Of a stretch of 64,000 bases of DNA, positions 8,714 through 17,149 are shown piece by piece (position 1 is the stretch's first letter; every line of letters begins with the position of its first letter). Position numbers and translations under genes: made by a program. The DNA comes from an archaeon (GTDB lineage: Archaea > Nanobdellota > Nanobdellia > Woesearchaeales > UBA9642), in NCBI GenBank assembly GCA_020057295.1, contig JAGVGF010000006.1, positions 62,001 through 126,000 on the forward strand, read 5' to 3'. The notes beneath the pieces were generated by a model that was not told the origin of the DNA, made no database searches, and was given only the letters and a program-made list of their open reading frames with translations.

Positions 8714-11473
8714 TTACTGCAGTTTAGGCAAGGTTATTTCTGGTGGTGTATTAAATTGATATTTTTCTTTAACAAAATATTTACTAATTTCCATCATTAT
8801 AAATCCAAGACAAGATATAGAAAGTATAATTATCCATTCCATAAATCCTAATGGGACAGTACCAAATACTTGCTGCAAAAACGGAACATATATCACGATT
8901 AATTGTATTCCTATAGAAGCTGCTATCCCTAATGATAACCATTTATTGCTTAATGGACTGATTTTTTTAAACGAAGCAAAACTTCTAGCACTCATTACTG
9001 CAAACATTTCAAACATTACAAGCGTAGTGAATGCTACTGTCTGTCCAAGTTGTAAATTACTTTTATAATATATACTAAATGCGAATAATGTTCCTAAACC
9101 CATAGCTACACCAAATATTAGTATAAGCCATAGCATTTGTTTTGTCAACGGATTCTCTTTAGGATTCCTCGGGCTATGCTTCATAACATCATCTTCTGCA
9201 GGTTCAGATCCTAAACCTAATGCTGGCAAGCCATCTGTCAATAAATTCATTAATAATAATTGTAAAGTAATTAAGGGTAACGGAAATGAGAGCAATACTG
9301 CAAAGAATACAGTAGTAACTTCACCGACATTGCAAGCCAATAAATATTTTGTCGACTTGATAATCCTATCATAAATATTTCTACCTTCAGCAATAGCATT
9401 GACTATGGTTGCAAAATTATCATCTGCAAGAATTGTTTTAGCAACCTCTTTACTAACATCAGTTCCTGAAATACCCATAGCTATACCTACATCAGCTTTT
9501 TTTAATGCTGGAGCATCATTTACACCATCACCAGTCATAGCAACAATGTGTCCTTTCTTTTGTAATGCTTCAACAATTCTAGTTTTTTGAATTGGAAGAG
9601 CTCTTGCGATTATCCTTATATTATCTATTTGTTGTTCTAATTCTAAGTTAGATAATTTGTCTAATTCTTGACCTGTTAATACTATATCACCATCACGTAA
9701 TAATCCTATCTGTCTACCTATAGCTTTAGCCGTCGTTGGATGATCTCCTGTAATCATCATAACTCTAATGCCTGCAGTACCACACTGCATTATAGCTTCC
9801 TTAACACCTTCTCTTGGAGGATCAATCATTCCAACAAGTCCTACAAAAATCAAATCTTTTTCAACACTAGAAACATCATATTTTTTTAAACTGCTAACGT
9901 CTCTATATGCAAGAGCTAAAACACGTAGTGAATCTTCAGCAAAGATATTATTAGAACGTAATATTCCATCTTTATCACTCTTAGTTATTAAACGTATTTT
10001 ACCATCAATTAGAATTTTACTACATGATCTTAAAATAAAATCTGGAGCTCCTTTAACATATGCTTCCGTTTTTTCATTAATATAATTTTCATATATTACA
10101 GACATTAATTTTCTATCCGAATCAAATGGTAATTCCTGAACTTTACTAAATGTACCTTCAAAATATTTTTCATCTAATTTACCTTTTCTTGCAAGTACAA
10201 TTAATGATCCTTCTGTAGGATCTCCGATTATCGACCATTTACCATCGCTACTGTCAGAACTTTTAGAGTCACCAGTATTGCTCACAAGTTTCGCATCATT
10301 ACACAAATATCCTATTCTAAACAACAATTCTAAGCCTTTTAGATTTTTATCATCTAAAACCTTATTATCAACAACAAATTCTCCAACAGGAGCATATCCT
10401 GAACCCTTTACTTCAATAACTTTTTTTCCAGTATACATTCTAGTTATAGTCATCTGATTTCTAGTTAATGTTCCTGTTTTATCAGAACATATTACTGTAA
10501 CAGCACCTAAACTTTCAGCAGCGGGTAATCTCTTGATAATCATATTTTTTGATGCTAATCGTTTTGCACCGCGTGACAAACTAATGGTTACTATTGCAGA
10601 TAATGCTGAAGGCACAGCAGCCACTGCTAAACTCAGAGAGAATATGAATAAACTCGCTAAGAATTTTCCCCACTGAACGTTACTTCTATCTAAAGTTATT
10701 AAACCTATAACAAATACTACAACAACTAATCCTAAAACTATATAAGTTAATTCTCTAGACATCTTTGCGAATTTTATTTCTAATGGTGTTGCAGTTTCTT
10801 CAATTTCTGAAATCGTTTGAGCTATCTTTCCAAATTCTGTTTTTTGACCTGTAAATGTAACAATTCCTTTACCATCTCCTCTAGTTACTATAGTTCCACT
10901 AAAAGCCATATTTTTTTGATCAGCGACAGATGATTCAGGTTTTAACTGTGTAACTAATTTTTTTGCAGGAACACTTTCCCCTGTTAGTGATGATTCATCA
11001 ATTTCTAAACTGTCAGAATCTATTAATCTAATATCTGCCGGGACAATATCTCCCTCCTCAATTAACACTATGTCTCCTGGTACTAATTCTCTTGAAGGAA
11101 TTTTTATTTCTCCACCATCTCTTAAGACTTTAGCATAAGGTGCACTAATTTTTTGTAATGCGTCCATTGCTTTTTCTGCACTGTATTCTTGAATAAACCC
11201 TAAAATAACACTTAATATTATTATTGCAAGTATCCCATAAAATTCTAGATGTTCTCCAACGAATAAACTTATTAGAGCAGCAGCAATTAAAAGCAATATC
11301 AAGAAATTTTTGAATTGATTAATAAATATTTTTAAGGCGGTGTTTTTGTTTTTTTTGTCTAATTCATTGAATCCATAATCTTTAATTCTCTTCTTAGCCT
11401 CAAGAGTATTTATTCCTTTATCATTAGAATTAAGTCTAAGAAATACATCTTTTACAGATTCATCAAAATACAA
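8714..11473 (-). CDS. P2-type cation-transporting ATPase with altered M4 motif
   Basis: A complete 919-residue P-type ATPase: N-terminal cation-ATPase domain, actuator loop LTGES, phosphorylation site CSDKTGTLT, hinge TGDGVNDAPALKKADVG, and about ten membrane helices. M5 NVGE and M6 NLLTDGLP match residues of Ca2+ site I in SERCA pumps. M4, however, reads VPSALSA where Ca2+ pumps have PEGLPA, so the acidic ligand is replaced by Ser; Na+/K+-extruding ENA pumps (P2D) also have PSSL at this place. Export of Ca2+ or Na+/K+ is therefore open. Translation probably starts at TTG 11473 (AGAGGTGA 4-5 nt upstream). Confidence 0.88.
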   Translation of the reverse strand: MYFDESVKDVFLRLNSNDKGINTLEAKKRIKDYGFNELDKKNKNTALKIFINQFKNFLILLLIAAALISLFVGEHLEFYGILAIIILSVILGFIQEYSAEKAMDALQKISAPYAKVLRDGGEIKIPSRELVPGDIVLIEEGDIVPADIRLIDSDSLEIDESSLTGESVPAKKLVTQLKPESSVADQKNMAFSGTIVTRGDGKGIVTFTGQKTEFGKIAQTISEIEETATPLEIKFAKMSRELTYIVLGLVVVVFVIGLITLDRSNVQWGKFLASLFIFSLSLAVAAVPSALSAIVTISLSRGAKRLASKNMIIKRLPAAESLGAVTVICSDKTGTLTRNQMTITRMYTGKKVIEVKGSGYAPVGEFVVDNKVLDDKNLKGLELLFRIGYLCNDAKLVSNTGDSKSSDSSDGKWSIIGDPTEGSLIVLARKGKLDEKYFEGTFSKVQELPFDSDRKLMSVIYENYINEKTEAYVKGAPDFILRSCSKILIDGKIRLITKSDKDGILRSNNIFAEDSLRVLALAYRDVSSLKKYDVSSVEKDLIFVGLVGMIDPPREGVKEAIMQCGTAGIRVMMITGDHPTTAKAIGRQIGLLRDGDIVLTGQELDKLSNLELEQQIDNIRIIARALPIQKTRIVEALQKKGHIVAMTGDGVNDAPALKKADVGIAMGISGTDVSKEVAKTILADDNFATIVNAIAEGRNIYDRIIKSTKYLLACNVGEVTTVFFAVLLSFPLPLITLQLLLMNLLTDGLPALGLGSEPAEDDVMKHSPRNPKENPLTKQMLWLILIFGVAMGLGTLFAFSIYYKSNLQLGQTVAFTTLVMFEMFAVMSARSFASFKKISPLSNKWLSLGIAASIGIQLIVIYVPFLQQVFGTVPLGFMEWIIILSISCLGFIMMEISKYFVKEKYQFNTPPEITLPKLQ

Positions 11474-11603
11474 CAGCTCACCTCTAATACAATTAATGCA
11501 ATACTAGTATAAACCCGAAAACCATATTTATAAATATTCTTATTTATTTGAATAACAGGAACATAATAAGATTTATATATTAGAAATCTTCAGTTATTCT
11601 TAT

Positions 11604-12341
11604 ATGGTTGAAAAGGAAATCTCTGAAGAGGATTTGAAGAATATGTCTGCTGAAGAGATTGCAGAATTACAGAAACAAAATTGTATATTTTGTAAAATTG
11701 CTAGCAAGGAAATTCCTGCAAAAATAGTACACGAGGATTCTGATTGTATATGTATTCTCGATATTAATCCTGCATCTGAAGGACACATATTAGTATTTCC
11801 AAAAAAACATTATATGATTATGCCACATGTTCCTGAAGATATACTTGCTAAAATGTTTAAGAATGTTGAATTGATGTCACACACATTACTAAAAACATTA
11901 CAATGTAGAGGAACTACGGTGTTTGTTGCTAATGGAGTGGCTGCAGGTCAAAGAGCACCACATGTTCTTATACATGTTTTTCCTCGTCGAGAAAATGATG
12001 GTTTAGTTCAATTGCCTAAATATGAAATGAATGATGAACAAATTTCTAAATTAAAATCCTTGTTGAAACCTTATATTACACAAGTGTTTGGCGGAAAAAA
12101 ATCTACAATTAAAGAAGCTGAATTTATAGAGAAGAAAAACGAAAAGATAGAAGAAGATATTGTTAATGAAGAAGTTGTTAAAGAATTAAAAAATGATAAC
12201 GTAGAAGAAAAAGATTTGAAAAAAAATCTCAAGAAAAAATCCACAGATAATAAAAATAATGAAGATAAAAAAGAGATTAGCAAAGATAAAAACAAAGAAA
12301 AGAAATTAGATTTAGATGATATATCGAGGTTATTTGGATAA
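11604..12341 (+). CDS. HIT-superfamily protein lacking the central catalytic His, with charged tail
   Basis: The HIT fold covers about residues 25-150: zinc-type start CIFCKI, DINPASEGH, FPKKHY and the terminal motif APHVLIHVFPRR. Normal HIT hydrolases read HxHxH; here the middle, nucleophilic His is Leu (H-V-L-I-H). The last 80 residues are a Lys/Glu-rich low-complexity tail. A TATA element TTTATATAT (11572-11580) lies about 28 nt before the ATG, implying a leaderless mRNA. Its stop overlaps the next gene's ATG (TAATG), so the two HIT proteins are co-translated and may form a heterodimer, as HIT proteins are usually dimers. Binding without hydrolysis is inferred. Confidence 0.8.
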   Translation: MVEKEISEEDLKNMSAEEIAELQKQNCIFCKIASKEIPAKIVHEDSDCICILDINPASEGHILVFPKKHYMIMPHVPEDILAKMFKNVELMSHTLLKTLQCRGTTVFVANGVAAGQRAPHVLIHVFPRRENDGLVQLPKYEMNDEQISKLKSLLKPYITQVFGGKKSTIKEAEFIEKKNEKIEEDIVNEEVVKELKNDNVEEKDLKKNLKKKSTDNKNNEDKKEISKDKNKEKKLDLDDISRLFG

Positions 12342-12883
12342 TGGAATGCGTTATTTGTAATAAAAATTTTGAAAATAATATTTTATTCGAAGATGATAAA
12401 ATTATAATAATGTTAGCTGTTGAACCATCAGTCAATGGACACATACAAATATTTTCTAGAGAACATCATACTATACTTGAGCAAGTGCCTCAAGATATTT
12501 TGAATTTAATGGTTAATGCTGCTAATAAAATTTCTATAATATTATTTGAATTATTAAAAGTTCACGGTACAAATATAATTGTTAATAATGGTGTTCCAGC
12601 GGGTCAAAAAATTCCGCATGTATCAATAGATATTTTACCTCGACGTACAGAAGATAATTTGAAACTTGATTGGACATTGAAACAAGCTCCTCCTGAAGCA
12701 CTTGATAGTATTCATAGAATTATTGAAGAGGGAATGAGTAAGTCTGACATTATAGCAGTTACAGATGATAAAAAAGAAGAATTCAAGAAAGAGATTAAAG
12801 AGGAAAAAGTCGAAGAAAGTAACGATCAACCTCGTGAAAAGAAAACTAATTATTATCAGCAGTTGTTTGAGAGAACTCCTTGA
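12341..12883 (+). CDS. Second degenerate HIT-superfamily protein
   Basis: This 180-residue paralogue of the preceding gene keeps the fold (CVICNKNF start, EPSVNGHIQIF, GVPAGQKIPH), but its terminal motif is HVSIDILPRR: of the three histidines only the first remains, with Ser and Asp in place of the catalytic and third His. The C-terminus is again Lys/Glu-rich. ATG overlaps the upstream stop by one base. A canonical HIT enzyme exists elsewhere at 32414-32809, so hydrolase activity need not reside here. A regulatory or structural partner role for the tandem pair is inferred. Confidence 0.75.
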   Translation: MECVICNKNFENNILFEDDKIIIMLAVEPSVNGHIQIFSREHHTILEQVPQDILNLMVNAANKISIILFELLKVHGTNIIVNNGVPAGQKIPHVSIDILPRRTEDNLKLDWTLKQAPPEALDSIHRIIEEGMSKSDIIAVTDDKKEEFKKEIKEEKVEESNDQPREKKTNYYQQLFERTP

Positions 12884-12989
12884 TTTTTATTAAAAAATTT
12901 GAGAAGTAAAGTTTTTTAAAATTTGTTAAAAAAATAAATTATCTATAATATTCTTCTAGAAATATTAGATCGGATTGCAAGCAATCAGA

Positions 12990-13184
12990 TTAGTATCCTT
13001 TCTTCTTCTTATAGCATTCTTTGCAAAAAACTGGTTTTCCTTCTGTTGGCTTGAATGGTACTTCACATTCTTGTCCACATTCAGAACACGTTGCTTTATG
13101 CATTTCTCTAGGGCCGAAATCTCTTCGGAAACCGCCACTGCTGCCTCCGCCTGAACTTCTACCGCCTCGATTGAATCCTTCCAT
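12990..13184 (-). CDS. CxxC-x17-CxxC zinc-binding small protein
   Basis: 64 residues: a Gly/Arg/Ser-rich N-terminus (RGG-like, GGGSSGGFRRD) followed by CSEC, exactly 17 residues, and CKEC, then KKKKGY. This matches the CxxC-x17-CxxC domain often seen in DPANN archaea and candidate-phyla bacteria. The RGG-like tail with a zinc ribbon suggests nucleic-acid binding, but no function is established. ATG is preceded by GGAGG, a strong ribosome site, which fits abundant expression. Confidence 0.75.
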   Translation of the reverse strand: MEGFNRGGRSSGGGSSGGFRRDFGPREMHKATCSECGQECEVPFKPTEGKPVFCKECYKKKKGY

Positions 13185-13244
13185 GCGCTTACGCCTCCAT
13201 TATAATATAAGGAAGAAACTACTAGTTATAAAGGTGACGGTATT

Positions 13245-14111
13245 TTAGAATATACCAGCATAATACATTATTATCGTTGCTATAAACGCCATTAAGAATG
13301 CAGGTATAAAGGGTATACCTTCCTTGATTGTTACTGTTTTAATCTTTCCTTTTGCAGCATATTTTTTTAATAATACTATTTGTTCTCTTGATATTCCTAA
13401 ATCTTTTGGTCCTGTAATGCGTTTTTTATCAATCCTTACATCCTTGTATATCCAGTCACCTTCTGTTAATTTAGATATCGATATGTCCTTGACCATACAG
13501 CTCTCCTCAATAACTTTTACAAATAACCACACATAAAACATTACATAGAACATCGCAACGAAAGATAAAAGTATCAGCCTAAATTGTTCTGGAATAAATA
13601 AAAATACGCATAATAGTAGAATTATTGTCGTGAATAACATTACTCTTCTGATTAATAATATTTGACTTTTTTGTGACCACTCTGCTAAGCTTTTAATAAA
13701 TATTTTACGATTTTTTATGGCAAGACCTATACTCCATATTAGTCCATAAATTGCACCAAATAATATTATATTTGCTAGTAGAATTAATATCCAAAAATTA
13801 TCTTGACCGAATAATGGAAAAAAATTAAATCCTAAGACAGCGCCGAGACCCATTATTAGTTTACTATCTCCACCACCCCATTGTCCCATATAAAACATCG
13901 CGTATGCTATTATAAGTCCTACTATAAAACCCATAATTGATTGTGATATATAGGTGTAATCTAAATATACTATAGAATATATAACCGATATTCCTAACGC
14001 AATAAATGTTAGACCATATGAAATATAATCAGGAACTTCTCTCTTCTTTATATCTGTAATTGTTGAGATTACAAGAGCAACAAATGCAATGATTATAGCA
14101 ATTAAAAGCAT
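13245..14111 (-). CDS. A24 prepilin peptidase (archaeal preflagellin/prepilin type)
   Basis: Polytopic membrane aspartyl protease of 288 residues. The two catalytic aspartates are visible in TDIKKREVPD (residues about 20-30) and in the GxGD-type motif GGGDSK near residue 79. It would cleave class III signal peptides of archaellins and type IV pilins. The C-terminal half adds further helices and a ~55-residue cytosolic stretch (KRITGPKDLGISREQ) before a last helix, longer than minimal FlaK/PibD enzymes of ~230 residues. A TATA-like CTTTAAATAC lies about 27 nt before the ATG. No pilin gene is adjacent. Confidence 0.85.
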   Translation of the reverse strand: MLLIAIIIAFVALVISTITDIKKREVPDYISYGLTFIALGISVIYSIVYLDYTYISQSIMGFIVGLIIAYAMFYMGQWGGGDSKLIMGLGAVLGFNFFPLFGQDNFWILILLANIILFGAIYGLIWSIGLAIKNRKIFIKSLAEWSQKSQILLIRRVMLFTTIILLLCVFLFIPEQFRLILLSFVAMFYVMFYVWLFVKVIEESCMVKDISISKLTEGDWIYKDVRIDKKRITGPKDLGISREQIVLLKKYAAKGKIKTVTIKEGIPFIPAFLMAFIATIIMYYAGIF

Positions 14112-14216
14112 AAATCATATTTCAAGGCAGAGTATTTAAAGTTTATGAGTTTTAGTAACTCCCCCATAATAACACAATATTTATATATTAGTATATCTTT
14201 TAGTATATTGGTTTAT

Positions 14217-14558
14217 ATGCAAATTCATAAAATCTGCAATTTGTGCGGAACTGGATCTGAGGAAACAGCAATATTTACGTGTAACTATGCTAAAGGCGAG
14301 TTACAGATATGTTTAGGCTGCCTAGCAGAAGGAATTCTAGAAACTGCTGCACAAAACAAACCTAAAATTCCTGCAACTAAACAAAATCCTGAAATAATCG
14401 ATCCGATGCTGTTCGATTTAAGCATTCCAGACGAAGTTTACGGCTTTGCCTGCGAATCATGTAAAAACATTCTATTCGCTGATTCATTTCCAGTACAATG
14501 TGAATCATGCCAACACATCAATCACGAACACGTTCTAGAAAGACAAATTAAAAAATAA
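14217..14558 (+). CDS. Small protein with three CxxC-type zinc motifs
   Basis: 113 residues from ATG 14217. Pairs CNLCG, CLGC, CESC and CESC suggest two zinc ribbons separated by a Pro-rich linker. The frame is open further upstream to 14145, but TTATATATTA at 14181-14190 sits about 28 nt before 14217, the normal TATA distance of leaderless genes here, which decides the start. The family is not recognised; an RNA- or protein-binding adaptor is plausible. A 13-nt gap separates it from the following secreted-protein gene, so they may share a transcript. Confidence 0.6.
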   Translation: MQIHKICNLCGTGSEETAIFTCNYAKGELQICLGCLAEGILETAAQNKPKIPATKQNPEIIDPMLFDLSIPDEVYGFACESCKNILFADSFPVQCESCQHINHEHVLERQIKK

Positions 14559-14571
14559 TCGAGACAATAAA

Positions 14572-14847
14572 ATGGAAGAAAAACACAGTTTATACATTGT
14601 AGGAATAGTTGGAATAGTAGCCGTTGTTGCACTAGTAATACTAACATTAGGCGGAAACCAAAACAACACATCAACATCAGAAGATCCAGCAGGACAAGCA
14701 ATGGTTGTTGCAGATAGCGTAGCAGGATGCTTCGTGTACTGTGATAATACATATGTTCCTCAAGGAGGAGCAGACGCTAGCGGAATACATCAAAACAGCG
14801 ATTGTAAAAATTGGTGCAGAGGATACTACAATAGATTCTTACAATAA
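14572..14847 (+). CDS. Small N-anchored exported protein with twin CX3C motif
   Basis: 91 residues: MEEKHS, one transmembrane helix (LYIVGIVGIVAVVALVILTL, about 7-26), a polar linker, then a C-terminal domain with two CX3C pairs (CFVYC and CKNWC) separated by 20 residues. Outside the cell these four Cys could form two disulfides in a helical hairpin. The anchor resembles that of the 1050-residue surface protein at 3722-6874. I do not recognise the family. Neither signal peptidase nor prepilin cleavage is obvious. Confidence 0.55.
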   Translation: MEEKHSLYIVGIVGIVAVVALVILTLGGNQNNTSTSEDPAGQAMVVADSVAGCFVYCDNTYVPQGGADASGIHQNSDCKNWCRGYYNRFLQ

Positions 14848-14898
14848 AGTATAATTTTTTTTCATTAACTTTTTAATTCTTTAAACATTTAATCAATC

Positions 14899-15528
14899 AT
14901 GAAAGATAAATTCGATTGGAAAAAAATCGATAAAATAGTATATGATAGACTTCATGATGAAAAATCTGGCCACGATTATTCTCACGTTAAAAGAGTTTTT
15001 AGTAACGCTATGATTATTGCAAAATCTGAAAAAAAAGTAGATTATGATATTCTAAAAGCCGCATGTTTACTACACGATATAACAATGATTAATCCTAAAA
15101 CTCATCATGTTGAAAGTTCTATAACAGCTGGAAAGATACTCAAAGATATGAACATATCTGATAATAATATTTTGAAAATTCAGCATTGTATAATTAATCA
15201 TAATAGAAATTTTGGCAAAGAAAAACCACTTCCAAAATCTAAATTATCTATTGAAGCTAAAATATTGGTTGATGCAGATAATATTGATGCATTAGGAAGC
15301 ATAGGGATTGTTCGTATGATACAATTTTCTACAAGGCAAGGAGTTCCATTGTTTCATTCCAAAAACGATAAATTAGATACTACATTATATGGTAACATGA
15401 AATTTATGATAAATATATCTAACAAAATGCTAACAGTTTCTGGAACAAAACTTGCAAAGACCAGAGTTAAAGTAATGAATGATTTTCAGAAATGCTTAGC
15501 TGATGAATGTAAACAATCACATTTATAA
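14899..15528 (+). CDS. HD-domain phosphohydrolase
   Basis: 209 residues with the HD signature: GHDYSHVKRV (His-Asp pair, near residue 22), LLHDIT (near 60), H-N-R-N (near 103) and VDADNIDALG (near 127). Proteins of this type hydrolyse nucleotides or related phosphate esters with divalent metal. The substrate cannot be predicted from these motifs. It stands immediately upstream of the translation block; a TATA-like TTTATAAAA overlaps its last codons and probably drives the L7Ae transcript. Confidence 0.8.
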   Translation: MKDKFDWKKIDKIVYDRLHDEKSGHDYSHVKRVFSNAMIIAKSEKKVDYDILKAACLLHDITMINPKTHHVESSITAGKILKDMNISDNNILKIQHCIINHNRNFGKEKPLPKSKLSIEAKILVDADNIDALGSIGIVRMIQFSTRQGVPLFHSKNDKLDTTLYGNMKFMINISNKMLTVSGTKLAKTRVKVMNDFQKCLADECKQSHL

Positions 15529-15551
15529 AATAATAATTGTTTCTATGCATT

Positions 15552-15711
15552 ACCAATGATTTGTGAGGCTCGAATGAGCTGAATGAGGTATTATATTTCT
15601 AATGTAATACCAAAGGTATATAGGGAGAACTTTGTTATTAACCGATAGCTTCGATGAAGTCGAACTATCAGTTTTAATAAAACTTTTCCTAAAAGTTTTG
15701 GAGGAATAAAA
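15552..15711. promoter_or_regulatory. Structured 5' leader of the L7Ae operon (plus strand)
   Basis: TTTATAAAA at 15522-15530 predicts a start near 15552, leaving about 160 nt before the L7Ae ATG. The leader contains four inverted repeats: GGCTC/GAGCT around 15567-15581, flanked on both sides by GA as in kink-turns; GGTATTA/TAATACC at 15587-15611; an arm AAC-GATAG-TTCGA with its complement at 15640-15673; and a perfect 9-bp hairpin at 15679-15699 that runs directly into the ribosome site GGAGG at 15700-15704. L7Ae binds kink-turns and represses its own mRNA in Sulfolobus, so feedback control is plausible. The transcription start and exact folds are inferred. Confidence 0.5.
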
Positions 15712-16011
15712 ATGGATCATAAAGGATACGAACTTGTTGAAATAGCAAGAAAAAGTGGAAAGATAAAGAAGGGAACTAATGAAGCAACTAAGATGGTTGA
15801 ACGTGGCACTGCAAAGGCAATAGTCTATGCAACAGACGTAACACCAAAAGAGATTGTGATGCATATTCCATTACTAGCAAAGGAAAAAGGCATACCATGC
15901 TTTGAAGTTCCTAGTAAGGAAGAGTTAGGTGCAGCAGCAGGTTTAACTAAACCAACAGCAGCTGTCGCAATAGTTGATGCAGGCGATGCTAAAGCATTAT
16001 TAAAAGAATAA
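15712..16011 (+). CDS. rpl7ae: Ribosomal protein L7Ae
   Basis: 99 residues with the L7Ae RNA-binding core (SGKIKKGTNEATK, VERGTAKAIVYATDV, CFEVPSKEELGAAAGL). L7Ae binds kink-turns in 23S rRNA, box C/D and H/ACA guide RNAs and RNase P RNA. It is shorter than the usual ~118-124 residues; the family's N-terminal first strand is trimmed to MDHKGY. It opens the classic archaeal order L7Ae-S28e-L24e-NDK. GGAGG seven nt upstream supports the start. Confidence 0.95.
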   Translation: MDHKGYELVEIARKSGKIKKGTNEATKMVERGTAKAIVYATDVTPKEIVMHIPLLAKEKGIPCFEVPSKEELGAAAGLTKPTAAVAIVDAGDAKALLKE

Positions 16012-16028
16012 ATTTTGAGGTCTAAAAA

Positions 16029-16340
16029 ATGGCTGATAACAAAAAGAAACCTATGAAATTCGACAATGCTCCGCAGCAAACTACTGCAAGCGAAGAGCGT
16101 AAGGGTGGTAGTGTAAACTTCACTTTAGCTGTTCCTGCAAAAGTTGAGGAAGTTGTTGGAAGAACAGGTACAAGAGGAGAAGCCACACAAGTACGATGTA
16201 AAATCCTAGACGGCAGAGACAAAAACAAAAGTATGAGAAGAAACGTTCGAGGACCAGTACAAGTTGGCGATATATTAATGCTTAGAGAAACAGAAATCGA
16301 AGCAAGACCATTAAACAAGATGGGTAGAGGAAACCAATAA
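16029..16340 (+). CDS. rps28e: Ribosomal protein S28e
   Basis: The OB-fold core matches S28e: [41 protein letters not shown] and a [14 protein letters not shown] end. S28e sits near the mRNA exit region of the small subunit. The chain is 103 residues, about 30 longer than typical archaeal S28e, because of a polar N-terminal extension ([17 protein letters not shown]...). An upstream TTGAGGT supports ATG 16029, so the extension appears genuine. Confidence 0.93.
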   Translation: MADNKKKPMKFDNAPQQTTASEERKGGSVNFTLAVPAKVEEVVGRTGTRGEATQVRCKILDGRDKNKSMRRNVRGPVQVGDILMLRETEIEARPLNKMGRGNQ

Positions 16341-16350
16341 AGGTGAAAAT

Positions 16351-16530
16351 ATGAAATGCTCATTTTGCAATAATGAAATGTCAAAAGGCACTGGTAAAAT
16401 GTACGTAAAAGTATCAGGCCAAATACTTTATTTCTGTTCAAGTAAGTGTGAAAAGAATATGTTAAAATTAGAAAGAATACCACGAGAACAAAAGTGGGTC
16501 AATAATGCTGTTGAAAAGAAAACTAAGTGA
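16351..16530 (+). CDS. rpl24e: Ribosomal protein L24e
   Basis: A 59-residue frame translated from the DNA begins MKCSFC and contains the second zinc half YFCSSKCEKN, giving the C2-C2 zinc finger of L24e, and ends in a basic tail ending KKTK. It has the expected length and place between S28e and NDK. AGGTGA lies 5 nt before the ATG. Stop TGA is at 16528-16530, four nt before the NDK start. Confidence 0.92.
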   Translation: MKCSFCNNEMSKGTGKMYVKVSGQILYFCSSKCEKNMLKLERIPREQKWVNNAVEKKTK

Positions 16531-16534
16531 GAAG

Positions 16535-17059
16535 ATGACAGATAAACCAAAAGTAGATCCGAACGAACCAATAATGCAGAGAACATTAATATTGTTCAAA
16601 CCAGATTCTGTACAACGAGCAATCGTTGGAAAAGTCTTACAAAGATTTGAAGATGCAGGATTTAAGATTGTTGGTATGAAAATGCGATGGATTGATAGAA
16701 ATTTCGGTAAGAAACACTATTTTGATGTTGCACAAAGACATGGCGAAATTGTACTCAATAGATTATTGAACAGTATTACTGAAGGACCAGTAATTGCAAT
16801 GGTATTGGAAGGAATATCTGCGGTTGAACAGGTAAGAAAAATTGTTGGAAGTACAGAACCAAAATCAGCTACGCCTGGAACAATAAGGGGAGATTTCGCG
16901 CAACACTCGTATGCTGTTGCAGATAGCAAAGATGTCGGTATAAAAAACATCGTGCACTCTTCTGGAAGCTTGAAAGATGCAGAATATGAAATCGCATTAT
17001 GGTTTACACCAGACGAACTTCACACATACAAGACAGTACATGAAATACATGTATTTTAA
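16535..17059 (+). CDS. ndk: Nucleoside diphosphate kinase
   Basis: NDK equilibrates NTP pools by a phospho-histidine. Visible are LILFKPDSVQR, RHGEIVLNRLL, GTIRGDF and the catalytic-His motif IKNIVHSSGS with the following AEYEIALWF. It is 174 residues from ATG 16535, longer than most (~140-150): an N-terminal ~15-residue extension and a short insertion around MKMRWIDRNFGKKHYF-DVAQRH. The frame is open upstream to 16505, but that would overlap L24e, and GTGAGAAG precedes 16535. Confidence 0.93.
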   Translation: MTDKPKVDPNEPIMQRTLILFKPDSVQRAIVGKVLQRFEDAGFKIVGMKMRWIDRNFGKKHYFDVAQRHGEIVLNRLLNSITEGPVIAMVLEGISAVEQVRKIVGSTEPKSATPGTIRGDFAQHSYAVADSKDVGIKNIVHSSGSLKDAEYEIALWFTPDELHTYKTVHEIHVF

Positions 17060-17149
17060 TTTTTTATTTTAATATACTATTATAATTAACTAAAAATATG
17101 GAGGTAGGAGAACATACACTTGTTTTCCTAAAACTTTATGGGAGAAAAA

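Noticed and set aside
14209-14216. Start at 14145 for the zinc protein
   Set aside because: The extra 24 residues are hydrophobic and would span the TATA box TTATATATTA; the cytosolic zinc protein fits ATG 14217.
15640-15673. Complete kink-turn in the third hairpin of the L7Ae leader
   Set aside because: The stem has GA steps, but the non-canonical helix would be too short to form; only the first hairpin has GA on both sides, and that lacks an outer helix, so the kink-turn remains unproven.
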